64,000 nt of DNA. Source: JAGFIY01 sp964499285 (GTDB lineage Bacteria > Bacteroidota > Ignavibacteria > Ignavibacteriales > Melioribacteraceae). Below the pieces are notes generated by a model. That model worked only from the letters and a program-made list of their open reading frames with translations. It made no database searches and was not told where the DNA came from. Position 1 is the stretch's first letter; each line of letters opens with the position of its first letter. Made by a program: the position numbers and the translations under genes. The stretch spans positions 11,102 to 75,101 of the forward strand of contig CAZCLA010000014.1 in NCBI GenBank assembly GCA_964499285.1, in the 5' to 3' direction. This document shows, one piece after another, positions 34,946 through 44,032 of this stretch.

Positions 34946-36219
34946 AATGAAATCCAATACGATTGATTTTGAAATTACTGCCCAAAGAAACGCTGATATG
35001 CTCTTCTTGAATTCTTATAACTTTTCGCTAACGTACGGTGACTCCCTCAAAATTATTAACAATTTGTTTTCGAAGTTCATAAATAAAATCAAATATGACG
35101 AACCTATTGGAATTATTGCTTCAAACTCACCAGAGTACGTAATTTTAGTTTTAACACTTTGGAGACTTGGGGCAGTTCCTGTCCCATTAAATCCTGCTCT
35201 TCGTAATGATGAAATAATCGAAAGACTAAACCGATGCAAAATAAAAAAGGTTTTTGTATCACCATCAGTAATTATCAAAGACAATGGAATTGAGGTCCTT
35301 CCCCTGCCTGACCTAAAAAATATACCTGACGACATTTCAAATTCTTGTTCGAAAAAGAAAAATAAAACAGCTGTCATGATATTCACCTCAGGTTCCTCAG
35401 GCAAAGCAAAATGTGTTGAGATAACATTTAAAAATCTCATTGCGAATTTCAGTATTATCAAGAGCGAGTTTAAAATAGAACTAACTGATAGTTGGCTTCT
35501 TTCGCTTCCCATATTTCATATTGGAGGATTCGCTATTATTTCCAGGACCATACTTTCGAACGGGATATTGTGTATTCCCAAAAGCTTGAAAGCTGAGAAT
35601 ATAATAGAATCGATAACCGCATATGAACCGAGTAATATTTCTTTAGTCTCACCAACTCTGTATCACCTAATTGAAAACAAATTTCGGTTATCAAAAAAAT
35701 GCAAAAACATATTTGTCGGAGGTGGAAAAATTGATCGTGAATTAGTTAGAAAAGCCCTTGAGTTGAATTATCCTCTTCATCTCGTTTACGGTTCTACTGA
35801 AACTACTTCTATGATATCCGCGGTTTCAAATGAGTTGCTCTTAAAGAATATCAATTCCGGAGCAAAAATTTTCAATGGTGTTGAAATTTATGTCGACGCA
35901 AATGAGCATCAGAATTATTCTAAAACAAGTATTGGGGAAGTTATTATTAAATCACCGACAGTCGCTGACGGATATTTTAAAGACGGCATTGCGACAAAAA
36001 GAAAATTTTCAAAAGATATATTTAAATCCGGGGATTCGGGATTTATTGATGACGATGGGCTGCTTCATATTCTCGGACGGATCGACGACACGGTTATTTC
36101 CGGCGGTGAAAACATTAGCACAACTGAGATTGAACAAAAACTAATGATAATTAACGGTGTTAAAGATTGTGTTGTAATTGGATTAAGCGACTCAAAATGG
36201 GGAGAAAAAATTATCGCGG
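34938..36219 (+). CDS. menE: o-Succinylbenzoate-CoA ligase, cut by assembly gap
   Basis: The first 427 codons of an adenylate-forming ligase. P-loop TSGSSGKAK at 150-158, the VYGSTETTSM motif, and the hinge region SGDSGFIDDDGLLHILGR with DDTVISGGENIS. Only the small C-terminal domain end is missing because the sequence runs into 100 N. The enzyme activates o-succinylbenzoate for MenB. The ATG overlaps the menC end, and it is the last gene of the men operon. Confidence 0.93.
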
Positions 36220-36319
36220 NNNNNNNNNNNNNNNNNNNNNNNNNNNNNNNNNNNNNNNNNNNNNNNNNNNNNNNNNNNNNNNNNNNNNNNNNNNNNNNNN
36301 NNNNNNNNNNNNNNNNNNN
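36220..36319. other. Assembly gap of 100 N
   Basis: Exactly 100 undetermined bases, so a placeholder of unknown true size. It removes the 3' ends of the two converging genes, menE and the thioesterase. Confidence 0.99.
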
Positions 36320-36573
36320 GAATGCTCATTTATATTTTTAATTTTCAATTCTATGCTTATCTCTTTCCCTTTATTTATTGGCTTATAGTATTGAGCGTTT
36401 GATTTTACTATCGGGAATGCAAACGATGGATTATCGAACACAGTTTCATATAAATTAGATTGTTTTAGAAATTCTTCATATGTATTATGAGCAAAGTAAA
36501 ATACTTTTGCGAAAAATAAGATTCCCGCCGGATCGCAATCCATAAATTTTATCAGATGTTTTTGTTTGAACAT
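36320..36573 (-). CDS. Hotdog-fold acyl-CoA thioesterase, MenI candidate, C-terminus in gap
   Basis: 85 visible codons of a 4-hydroxybenzoyl-CoA-thioesterase-like hotdog protein. FMDCDPAGILFFAKVFYFAHNTYEEFL holds the DPAG-type active-site Asp and the long hotdog helix. A thioesterase is needed to release 1,4-dihydroxy-2-naphthoate from its CoA ester after MenB. Position beside menE makes this the likely DHNA-CoA hydrolase, but the C-terminus is lost in the gap and it could serve other acyl-CoAs. The ATG at 36573 is preferred over a start 12 codons upstream with a Lys-rich extension. Confidence 0.75.
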
Positions 36574-36674
36574 TTTTTTCTTCCGCTTGTAAAACAACGT
36601 AATATACAACTATTTTTACATTCTTTTTTATTACTGATTTAAGTAGCTTTATTTTTTAAAATGACTCGGCATTA

Positions 36675-37991
36675 ATGAGAAAAAATATATTAATTACAAT
36701 TTTGTTAATAATTTCCATATCAATCATTGCTCAAAGCGGTGAATTGAAAAAAACCTACTACCCTTCGGGAAAACTTAAATCTTCGGGTTATTTTGTTAAC
36801 GGTGTTAAACATGGCACATATAAAGAATATTACGAGAGCGGTCAGCTCTGGAAAGAATGGAATTTTGTAAATGGTAAGGAAGAGGGTATCTCATACTGGT
36901 ATTTTGAGGACGGCACTTTGAGCATGGAGTGGAATTATAGGAACGGTGGTCTGGAAGGCACATCAAAATGGTACTATGAAACCGGTGAACTATGGGCTGA
37001 GCCTGTTTACCTGAACAATAAAAGAGAAGGTTTTACAAAAACCTATTATCAAACGGGAGAACTTCAAGGAATTTGGTCTTATCATAATGATATGCTCAAT
37101 GGTATCAGCAAATTGTTTTTTAAAAACGGAAATGTCGAAGTTGAAAGAAATTATGTGGACAATAAACTTGAGGGCATCAGCAAAGTATATTACGAATATA
37201 ATGTTCTTGCATTGGAAGCGATGTACAAAAATGATGAACTCCACGGCACTTCATATCTTTATTATCCGGATGGATCGATAAAAGTGATCGATACATATAT
37301 AAACGGTCAGATTGTTAAAAGGGAGCGATACGACATTGTCGGAAAATTTGATAAGATTGAAGAGAATTTTGTGGATCATTATGGAAATGGAGTCATGAAA
37401 TCCGAGCTTAAATTTAAGGAAGGCAAAAAAGAGGGAATGAATTATTTCTACTACGAAAGCGGATTTCTTAAATCGGCATTTCTGTACAAACATGGTGAGT
37501 TGGACAGCACTTGCACTACATATCACGATGGGGGTGTGATCGCAACCCAAATTGATTATAAGAACGGAATGAAAAACGGAAGCGCAAAGGAATATGACTC
37601 TGATGGTGCGTTGATTGCTGAAACGATATTTACTGATGATGAATTAAACGGGCCCAAGAAAATTTATTATACCAACGGTCAATTGAAATCGTATGAATAC
37701 TATATCAATGGTTCGATTGACGGTGTTTCACAGCATTACTATCCGGACGGTACTTTAAAATCTCAAGAAACTTATTTAAAAGGAAAAAGGGAAGGTTTGT
37801 TTACCGTATATTTTGAGAACGGTGATGTTGCAGAATATGCAAATTATAAAAACGATAAACTCAACGGTAAACTTATATCATACTTCAGAAACGGACTGAT
37901 AAAGAAAGAGGCTGAATACAGAGATGGTATGCTGATTAAAGAAACAAATTACGGTGAAGACGGATTTGAGATAAAAACTCCAAGCAACTAA
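36675..37991 (+). CDS. Secreted YwqK/MORN-repeat protein
   Basis: A 438-residue protein with signal peptide (RKNILITILLIISISIIAQ) followed almost wholly by 22-24-residue repeats of the form YY-x-G-x-L-x(6-8)-Y-x-NG-x3-G, about seventeen in number (for example TYYPSGKLKSSGYFVNGVKHG). This is the MORN_2 repeat seen in proteins auto-labelled YwqK antitoxin. No toxin gene lies beside it, and the secretion signal argues against an antitoxin. It may bind peptidoglycan, lipids or proteins at the surface. It converges with the gene at 37988 with a 4-base overlap. Confidence 0.85.
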   Translation: MRKNILITILLIISISIIAQSGELKKTYYPSGKLKSSGYFVNGVKHGTYKEYYESGQLWKEWNFVNGKEEGISYWYFEDGTLSMEWNYRNGGLEGTSKWYYETGELWAEPVYLNNKREGFTKTYYQTGELQGIWSYHNDMLNGISKLFFKNGNVEVERNYVDNKLEGISKVYYEYNVLALEAMYKNDELHGTSYLYYPDGSIKVIDTYINGQIVKRERYDIVGKFDKIEENFVDHYGNGVMKSELKFKEGKKEGMNYFYYESGFLKSAFLYKHGELDSTCTTYHDGGVIATQIDYKNGMKNGSAKEYDSDGALIAETIFTDDELNGPKKIYYTNGQLKSYEYYINGSIDGVSQHYYPDGTLKSQETYLKGKREGLFTVYFENGDVAEYANYKNDKLNGKLISYFRNGLIKKEAEYRDGMLIKETNYGEDGFEIKTPSN

Positions 37992-39040
37992 AATATTTTT
38001 TCGATAATAAATTGATTTACAAAATCCTCACCAAATGCCATTGCCGGAGTTAATGTTCCTTTTTTATCTATTCCGGCAAGCACTTTTTCAACTGCGGCTG
38101 CAGCACCGATTTTTGTAAGATTATAACCTTCCATTACTTGATTGATATCGGTTCTACTTTCGCTCTCATTTGATACAGTAGTTAGGATATACGATTTAAC
38201 TTTACTTCGTTTTTCCTCGTTTGGTCCAATCACAAACATCTTAATCAATCGTACAATCATATTTTTTACAACCTTTACGCGCAAAATTTTTATCAATGGC
38301 AGTAAAATTTTTCTCGCATGAAAAATAAATCGGTTTACACCCAAATAAACGGTTATGTTCTCTATTCCGGTTGAATAATATGCAGATACAACATCTCCCC
38401 AAGGAATGGATAGCCCGTAATAATTTTTACCTCCGATCGATTTTAGAAAAACTTTTTCTCCGATAGGAGAATTTATTACTTTGCCTTTCCTTCTAATTTT
38501 CCCCAGCTTAGTCATCATTTCTATCGTTGTAATTAAAGTGCCTCTTGAAATTTTTACATTCTCATTATGCAGAAGGATTTCCAATGAATCTGGATTCTTA
38601 ATTTTTTTTGCGGATATAACCGAAATACAGTCCGTTGGGATTACATCAAAGCCGACACTTGGAATTATACATATCCCGGCTTTTTGAGCAGCTTCGTTTT
38701 GAGTCCAAGCAAATTCAATCACCGGAATTTCACCGGTTATATCAAGATAATTCACTTTTTCACTTATGCAGGCATTTATTATTTCTTCGGCTGTTTGATT
38801 GAAAGGACCTGCGCAGTTTAATACGATTTTAAATTCACTTATTGCTCTTCGGATGGAATCAATATTTCTGAGTTCAAATACTTTGAAATTGCAGTCAAGC
38901 TTTTGCGCAATATTTTTCAGTTTATCGCTATTTCTACCGGCTAATACAGGCTTGATTCCTCTATCAAGAAGTTCTTTAACTATCAGTTGAGCTGAATATC
39001 CGTTTGCTCCATATATTAAAACTTCATTATGTGATATCAT
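37988..39040 (-). CDS. Saccharopine-dehydrogenase-like NAD(P)-binding protein
   Basis: A 350-residue protein with an N-terminal Rossmann fold: VLIYGANGYSAQLIVKELLDRG (7-28), PVLAGRNSDKL, NCAGPFNQTAEEII and YLDITGEIPV. The pattern is that of the saccharopine dehydrogenase / trans-acting enoyl reductase group, known in lipid metabolism. The substrate cannot be assigned. The C-terminus includes KVLAGIDKKGTLTPAMAFG. It lies 57 bases after the MarR gene on the same strand and may be under its control. Confidence 0.82.
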   Translation of the reverse strand: MISHNEVLIYGANGYSAQLIVKELLDRGIKPVLAGRNSDKLKNIAQKLDCNFKVFELRNIDSIRRAISEFKIVLNCAGPFNQTAEEIINACISEKVNYLDITGEIPVIEFAWTQNEAAQKAGICIIPSVGFDVIPTDCISVISAKKIKNPDSLEILLHNENVKISRGTLITTIEMMTKLGKIRRKGKVINSPIGEKVFLKSIGGKNYYGLSIPWGDVVSAYYSTGIENITVYLGVNRFIFHARKILLPLIKILRVKVVKNMIVRLIKMFVIGPNEEKRSKVKSYILTTVSNESESRTDINQVMEGYNLTKIGAAAAVEKVLAGIDKKGTLTPAMAFGEDFVNQFIIEKIF

Positions 39041-39097
39041 AACGCGGCTGCAATTTAATTTTTACGGCTTTTTTGGTATTGAGTTAACAACAATATT

Positions 39098-39556
39098 TTA
39101 TTTTTTATTATTTCTCAATTTATCAAGCAGATCATTTACTGTTTTTGCTTCTTCATTGGTAAGATTCGAAAGAAAATGGTCAACTTCAGGATCAATTTTA
39201 TCTATTTCATCCAATAGCTCAAGACCTTTTTGGTTGATAACAATGTTTACCTTACGTCTATCATCTGCGTTATAAGTTCTTTCGAGCAGACCTTTTATTC
39301 TCAATCTTTCAACAAGACGAGACGTATCGGAAATTTTCTCAAGCATTCTTTCCTTCAATAATGAAACAGTAGAGGGATTAGGATATTGCCCCCGCAATAT
39401 TCTAAGTATGTTAAATTGCTGAGGCGTTATTCCGTACTTTGATAATATTTCTGCAAGAAATGAATGAATCCACGAATAGGTAAATAGTAAATTAACTGTA
39501 AGTTTGTGAAATTCATTTCTAAACTTGGATTGTTTGATTTCTTCCTCTAACTTCAT
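39098..39556 (-). CDS. MarR-family transcriptional regulator
   Basis: A 152-residue winged-helix regulator. GITPQQFNILRILRGQYPNPSTVSLLKERMLEKISDTSRLVERLRIKGLLERTYNADDRRKVNIVI is the MarR core with the DDRR wing. It starts at the ATG 39556 with a purine-rich GGGGGAAA upstream. It sits between yceI and the saccharopine-dehydrogenase-like gene on the same strand. YceI-MarR pairing is recurrent in Bacteroidota and suggests regulation of the YceI lipid- or isoprenoid-binding protein. Confidence 0.9.
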   Translation of the reverse strand: MKLEEEIKQSKFRNEFHKLTVNLLFTYSWIHSFLAEILSKYGITPQQFNILRILRGQYPNPSTVSLLKERMLEKISDTSRLVERLRIKGLLERTYNADDRRKVNIVINQKGLELLDEIDKIDPEVDHFLSNLTNEEAKTVNDLLDKLRNNKK

Positions 39557-39575
39557 AAGTATTTCCCCCAAAAAT

Positions 39576-39600
39576 GTAACCGGACAAAAAGTCCGGTTAC
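39576..39600 (-). terminator. Perfect hairpin between yceI and marR
   Basis: Arms GTAACCGGAC (39576-39585) and GTCCGGTTAC (39591-39600) with a five-base A loop. On the minus strand ATTTTTGG follows, so it can act as a terminator after yceI. Its high symmetry 19 bases before the marR ATG also fits an operator or a 5' structure. Confidence 0.6.
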
Positions 39601-39611
39601 CAATAGTATTC

Positions 39612-40193
39612 TTAATTTTTTATTAATTCAAGAACAATTTTTATTTCAACATCTTTCCCTACAACTGCTCCACCGGTTTCAATTAAGTTATTCCATTTCA
39701 GACCATAGTCAAATCTGTTAATTTCGGTTTCCGCAACAAAACCCGCTCTTGTTCCACCGAAAGCTTCAACTGTACCTTTAAAATCGACATCCAAAGTAAC
39801 TTCTTTTGTGATTCCTCTTATAGTCAAATCACCCACTAATTTGTATTCGTTATCATCAACCTTAGTAAAAGATTTGCTCTTGAAAGTCATTTTAGGGTGA
39901 TTTGCAGCATCAAAGAAATCTGCTGATTTTAAGTGATCATCTCTTTTTTCATTATCGGTAAAAATTGAGTTTACATCGGCATTAAATTCAACTTTTGCTC
40001 CTTCAAAGTTTAATCCATCGCTCTCTAACGACAAATCATAACTCTTAAACACTCCGGTCACAGAGGAAATAACCAGATGGCTTACAGTAAATTCAATTTT
40101 GGAATGAGATTTATCAACCGACCAAGTGGTTTGTGCTGTTATACTCGATACGGTGAAAAACAATCCCAGCAAAAATATATTTAACTTCTTCAT
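39612..40193 (-). CDS. YceI-family periplasmic protein
   Basis: A 193-residue lipocalin-like protein with signal peptide (KKLNIFLLGLFFTVSSITAQ). Family motifs: WSVDKSHSKIEFTVSHLVIS, DDHLKSADFFDAANHPKMTF and LTIRGITKEVTLDVDF. Members bind long isoprenoids or amphiphilic molecules in the periplasm. It is followed by marR on the same strand; an inverted repeat lies 55 bases upstream next to an assembly gap. Confidence 0.92.
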   Translation of the reverse strand: MKKLNIFLLGLFFTVSSITAQTTWSVDKSHSKIEFTVSHLVISSVTGVFKSYDLSLESDGLNFEGAKVEFNADVNSIFTDNEKRDDHLKSADFFDAANHPKMTFKSKSFTKVDDNEYKLVGDLTIRGITKEVTLDVDFKGTVEAFGGTRAGFVAETEINRFDYGLKWNNLIETGGAVVGKDVEIKIVLELIKN

Positions 40194-40247
40194 AATAACT
40201 CCTTTTTATTTGTTTTAGTGTAGTGACATATTTTCTAATTCAAATAT

Positions 40248-40259
40248 ATGTTATAACAT
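40248..40259. promoter_or_regulatory. Palindrome upstream of yceI, candidate MarR site
   Basis: Perfect 12-base palindrome ATGTTATAACAT located 55 bases before the yceI ATG. The size and A/T core suit a MarR-type operator. The flank is cut by a gap three bases away, so any longer symmetry is hidden. Confidence 0.4.
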
Positions 40260-40262
40260 TGA

Positions 40263-40362
40263 NNNNNNNNNNNNNNNNNNNNNNNNNNNNNNNNNNNNNN
40301 NNNNNNNNNNNNNNNNNNNNNNNNNNNNNNNNNNNNNNNNNNNNNNNNNNNNNNNNNNNNNN
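40263..40362. other. Assembly gap of 100 N
   Basis: Exactly 100 undetermined bases between yceI and the propeller lipoprotein gene. The 96 bases on its right side (40363-40458) are AT-rich; I found only a very short coding-like stretch and no gene there. Confidence 0.99.
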
Positions 40363-40458
40363 TTCCGCTGAACCACTAGGATTTTAACTGACAACACTCT
40401 TCGAGATATTCGAGCCATATTTCTTATTACATACATAAGAAAAGCACAAACTTTAAAA

Positions 40459-41943
40459 TTATAACGAATCGTTAATGAATGAATTTCTTTTTAGAAGACC
40501 ATATTTGAATTTATATAACCCGTTATTTTCAGTAGCAACCCAGGCATTGCCGTCTGAGTCGAATGCTACTCCGCGGATAATTGATCTCTCCATTAATGTG
40601 TTGCTAAAATTATATCTTTTGTAGTCTTCCGGAATAGTCTCAAAAACATAGATCCCCTTATCGGAACAAATCCACTTTTCATTTCCATTTAAAACAATAT
40701 CATACACCCAGTGACCGTCGTATATTGGATAATTCGTTCGACGCTTAGAAACCCCGTGTTCAATGCTTGTTAACCCGTATGTTGATCCGAGATGTTCAAC
40801 TGACGGCGCATGGCCAAACCAAATTTTTTCATCCGTAACCTTAACACAATTATACCATCTATCCTTTTCCCGTTCCAGATCATTATAATAAGAATACCAC
40901 AATCCGACTACTTGAATGTATTCTCTTAATCCTCCACCACCTGTGACAGCCCAAATATCTCCCTCAAGATCAATATCAATTCCTCTAACACTATTGTACA
41001 TCAGAGTATGGGTCCATTCATTGTCAGACTTTATACCAATTCCATTTGCCGTCCCAATATAAACCTCCCCAGATTGAGCGAAATAGATTTCATATACTTT
41101 TTTATTGGGCAACTGTTTGGGATTTTCAGTATATCTTTTCCAGGCACTACCATCAAGAACATATAAACCATCATTGGTGCCGATCCATTTTCTATTTTGT
41201 TCATCTACTCTTATTACTTGAATTTCATTATCTACAAGAGGAGAGTTGCCATCATGATAATGTGTCCAATTTAAACCGTCAAATTTAACTATGCCGTCCA
41301 AAGTCCCGAGCCAGATTACATTATCTTTATCAACAGCGATACATCTTAGCAGATCATTTGGAAGTCCGGAATTGGAAGATTTGTAGTCGACCCAATAAGT
41401 AGTGTCCTTTAGAGTTATAACGGCATCAATTAATTGATTGCTGGAGACTGTTACTTCTATACTATCGGGGTAGCAGTACTTCCTCTTGTAAGTTACAGTA
41501 TATCGACCCGGCTTTAATCCCCCCAATTCAGCCGGAGTCGTGAGTTCTAAACTGTCTTCGTTTAAAAAGATGGATGCACCTTCCGGTTTTGTAATAAACT
41601 TTATTTTTCCAAGCATTGAAGGATTGGAGAAATAATCAACAAAAATTTCTTTCTTTTCATCTTTCTGAAGGGTGACTAAAAAGCTGGTATCACGAAATAA
41701 CTCCTTCCTTAGAGTGAAATTGTAAGTTTTCTCTTCGAGCCAATTGAGGCTGTCGGGAGTAACACGGCTGGAATTTCTACCGTCTTCATATATTTTTGCC
41801 CCAGGTGGATTAGAATCGATGAAGATACTAGAAATAGGAACCGGTTCGGTCGGAGGTGTAACAGAGACTTCTTTTTCGCAAGAGGCTAGCAGTGCAAAAA
41901 AGAATAGATATGAGATTTTTAATATGTAATCTTGACGTATCAT
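40459..41943 (-). CDS. Lipoprotein with PEGA repeats and a two-component-regulator-type propeller
   Basis: A 494-residue outer-surface or periplasmic lipoprotein: signal with canonical lipobox LLASC (Cys22). Two PEGA-like domains follow (IFIDSNPPGAKIYEDG near 40-55 and IKFITKPEGASIFLNED near 113-129). Then a beta-propeller of the reg_prop type with repeated VIWLGTLDGIVKFDG, KWIGTNDGLYVLDG and AWVATENNGLYKF blades, each with a GTxxG(L/I) core. Unlike hybrid two-component proteins no kinase domain is attached. Probably ligand or protein binding. Confidence 0.85.
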   Translation of the reverse strand: MIRQDYILKISYLFFFALLASCEKEVSVTPPTEPVPISSIFIDSNPPGAKIYEDGRNSSRVTPDSLNWLEEKTYNFTLRKELFRDTSFLVTLQKDEKKEIFVDYFSNPSMLGKIKFITKPEGASIFLNEDSLELTTPAELGGLKPGRYTVTYKRKYCYPDSIEVTVSSNQLIDAVITLKDTTYWVDYKSSNSGLPNDLLRCIAVDKDNVIWLGTLDGIVKFDGLNWTHYHDGNSPLVDNEIQVIRVDEQNRKWIGTNDGLYVLDGSAWKRYTENPKQLPNKKVYEIYFAQSGEVYIGTANGIGIKSDNEWTHTLMYNSVRGIDIDLEGDIWAVTGGGGLREYIQVVGLWYSYYNDLEREKDRWYNCVKVTDEKIWFGHAPSVEHLGSTYGLTSIEHGVSKRRTNYPIYDGHWVYDIVLNGNEKWICSDKGIYVFETIPEDYKRYNFSNTLMERSIIRGVAFDSDGNAWVATENNGLYKFKYGLLKRNSFINDSL

Positions 41944-42064
41944 ATCTTATAATTGGTAATTATAAGCACAATTGCAATACAAAATTATATACAAACGAAC
42001 TAATCGCAGACGGTTTAATTAAAAATAAAGTAGTTTATGATCCACATCCCTCTATAGTTTTTAT

Positions 42065-42164
42065 NNNNNNNNNNNNNNNNNNNNNNNNNNNNNNNNNNNN
42101 NNNNNNNNNNNNNNNNNNNNNNNNNNNNNNNNNNNNNNNNNNNNNNNNNNNNNNNNNNNNNNNN
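42065..42164. other. Assembly gap of 100 N
   Basis: Exactly 100 undetermined bases. A minus-strand gene starts 5 bases from its right edge and is lost inside it. Confidence 0.99.
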
Positions 42165-42178
42165 TTCATAATACCTCC
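42165..42178 (-). promoter_or_regulatory. Ribosome binding site and start codon of a gene hidden in the gap
   Basis: On the minus strand AGGAGGTATTATGAA: a perfect GGAGGT (42178-42173), 3 bases, and ATG at 42169-42167, then the gap. The match to the signals at 19083 and 22430 suggests a real coding start. The product is unknown and must be short or extend past 42065, where no continuing frame is obvious. Confidence 0.55.
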
Positions 42179-42353
42179 TTTTTTGATTTTAGGTGTTTTG
42201 ATATATTTTATAGTTTTAATATATGTTAGAATATCTAAAATTACAAATCATTTTCAAATATTTCAATTTTTAGTCTATTTTTAGCTAGAAATGAATGGTC
42301 CTATCTAGTCAAGTTGTGTTAAAATTTTGCTGGTATGATTTACATTGGGGCTA

Positions 42354-44015
42354 CTATTTATGATTTACTGAATTCACTACAGAGGTATTTAATGAAACTA
42401 AAAATCGGCTTCCTTTACCAAGTTCGCTTTCTGCTCTTATTGAGCCTCCAAGTTTTTGAATAAGTTCTTTGCAAATAATTAATCCAAGGCCGGTACCTTT
42501 TTCATTTCGGGTGCCGGTCCGAGTTTGGGAAGAGACACCGTCAAACAAATTGTTAACGATTTCCGGTTCGATTCCAATCCCTGTATCTTCAATAATTATT
42601 TCAAATGTGTTCTCGACAGATAGCGAAGTAACTTTTATAAAACCTTTATTTTCGGTGAACTTAATTGAATTACCAATTAGATTCCGTAGTATTGTATTTA
42701 AAATTCGAACATCGGCTTGGATTATCGTGCTCTGATCTATTCCATTAATTAGTTTGATTCCCTTCTTATGGGCAGTTGCTTCATAAAGTTCAAGGTTATT
42801 TTCCACAACTCTGTAGAGTTCAATATCTTTATAAATAACTTCCATACTTTGGTGCTGTGCCTTAACCCAGTCGAGTATCCTATCGAGAAGCTCGTGAATA
42901 TTTGAAGCGGTTCTGAATACAGCAGATACAGAATCAATAAGTTCTTCCTTCGAAAGATAATCGAATTCTTCAGATATAAATTGAGCATAACCGAGCAGAG
43001 TGCTTATTGGGTTTTTTAGATCATGTGATAAAATTGAGATGAAACGGTTTTTATCGGCATTCAAATTATTTAATTGATCTGCCTTTTCTGTCAAAGAAGC
43101 TTTCGTATTTTCTAATTCCTCGAGATATTTTTGAACCTGTTCTTCCTTCTTAACTTTAGATATTGCCTGAGCAACCTGTTCGGAAACAAATGATAGTATC
43201 TGTCTTTCATCCTCCCCGTATGCGTTGCCGTCATTATAACTTTGAACAGCCAGGACACCAATTACTTCGTCTTTTTCCTTTAAAGGAACACCAATCCAGC
43301 TCATCGAATCGGCGCCGATCAATTCAATTTTCCCTTCTCGTTCAAGTTTCTGCTCAACTGGTTTACTCACAACTACAGCTTCACCTTTTGAGTAAACAAA
43401 CTCTGTTAAACCTTTACCGAATTTTCTTGGAGTAGGAGTTTGATCAAATTCGTCCACGAAATAAGGAAAAGAAATTATGGATGTCTCTTTATCAACAAGT
43501 GCTATGTATAAATTTTCCGCGCTCATTAATGATTTTATAATGGTATGAATTTCTTCGAATAATTTATTGAGATTACCACTTCTATTAGTTGCTTGCGATA
43601 TCTCATAAATTGCATTCTGAATTTTATCGTTCTTGACTCGTTCGGTTATATCTCTGGCAATCCCTACAATTCCCCCTACCTCACCATCCTCATAATATGG
43701 CATTTCGCTAACCTCGAACAAGACCGGATTACCGTTCTTATGAAGAATTTCTACCCGGTAAGGGGGCTGAGGCTGTCCGGTTTTTAATGCTTTATCGGTA
43801 TATTCTTGAACTTTTTCATTGATAGGGTTATTTGTAAGATATTTTGTGTAGTGATTTTTCCAGTCTTCCGGAGTATATCCGGTGATTTCTTCTATAGAAG
43901 GTGAAAGATAATAGAAAACCCCATTTTTATCATGACGATAAACAAAATCTCTCAACTTTCCGAGAAGCAGTTCAAGCTCCTTTAGTCGTTTTAAGTTTTG
44001 TTCACTATCTTTCAT
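42354..44015 (-). CDS. PAS-GAF sensor histidine kinase
   Basis: A 553-residue soluble histidine kinase. Order: PAS with PAC (about 15-125; FVYRHDKNGVFYYLSPSIEEITGY, GIVGIARDITER), GAF (about 145-285), a coiled coil (about 288-322), HisKA with phosphoacceptor His331 in SHDLKNPISTL, and HATPase with NLIGNSIKFTENKG, DTGIGI and GTGLGL boxes. No membrane segments, so it senses a cytoplasmic signal. It lies 17 bases after the larger kinase at 44033 and is probably co-transcribed with it. No response regulator is nearby. Confidence 0.9.
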   Translation of the reverse strand: MKDSEQNLKRLKELELLLGKLRDFVYRHDKNGVFYYLSPSIEEITGYTPEDWKNHYTKYLTNNPINEKVQEYTDKALKTGQPQPPYRVEILHKNGNPVLFEVSEMPYYEDGEVGGIVGIARDITERVKNDKIQNAIYEISQATNRSGNLNKLFEEIHTIIKSLMSAENLYIALVDKETSIISFPYFVDEFDQTPTPRKFGKGLTEFVYSKGEAVVVSKPVEQKLEREGKIELIGADSMSWIGVPLKEKDEVIGVLAVQSYNDGNAYGEDERQILSFVSEQVAQAISKVKKEEQVQKYLEELENTKASLTEKADQLNNLNADKNRFISILSHDLKNPISTLLGYAQFISEEFDYLSKEELIDSVSAVFRTASNIHELLDRILDWVKAQHQSMEVIYKDIELYRVVENNLELYEATAHKKGIKLINGIDQSTIIQADVRILNTILRNLIGNSIKFTENKGFIKVTSLSVENTFEIIIEDTGIGIEPEIVNNLFDGVSSQTRTGTRNEKGTGLGLIICKELIQKLGGSIRAESELGKGSRFLVSLNTSVVNSVNHK

Positions 44016-44032
44016 CTATAATCCAATTTTGG

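Larger units (their letters stand above)
41944..42353. other. Intergenic stretch with gap and a cut-off gene start
   Basis: 410 bases between the propeller lipoprotein and the histidine kinase genes. It includes the 100-N gap 42065-42164. Left of the gap no long frame is open on either strand. Right of the gap is a gene start on the minus strand, listed separately. No RNA gene or terminator stands out. Confidence 0.5.

Noticed and set aside
35015..35512. 165-residue open frame on the minus strand inside menE
   Set aside because: menE motifs, including the P-loop, are encoded on the plus strand over the same bases; the reverse frame is low-complexity Leu/Ser/Ile.
40363..40436. Short coding-like stretch (EIWLEYLEECCQLKS) beside the gap, possibly a transposase or other gene end
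   Set aside because: Only about 15 codons in one frame next to undetermined bases; no terminal repeats or family match can be supported.
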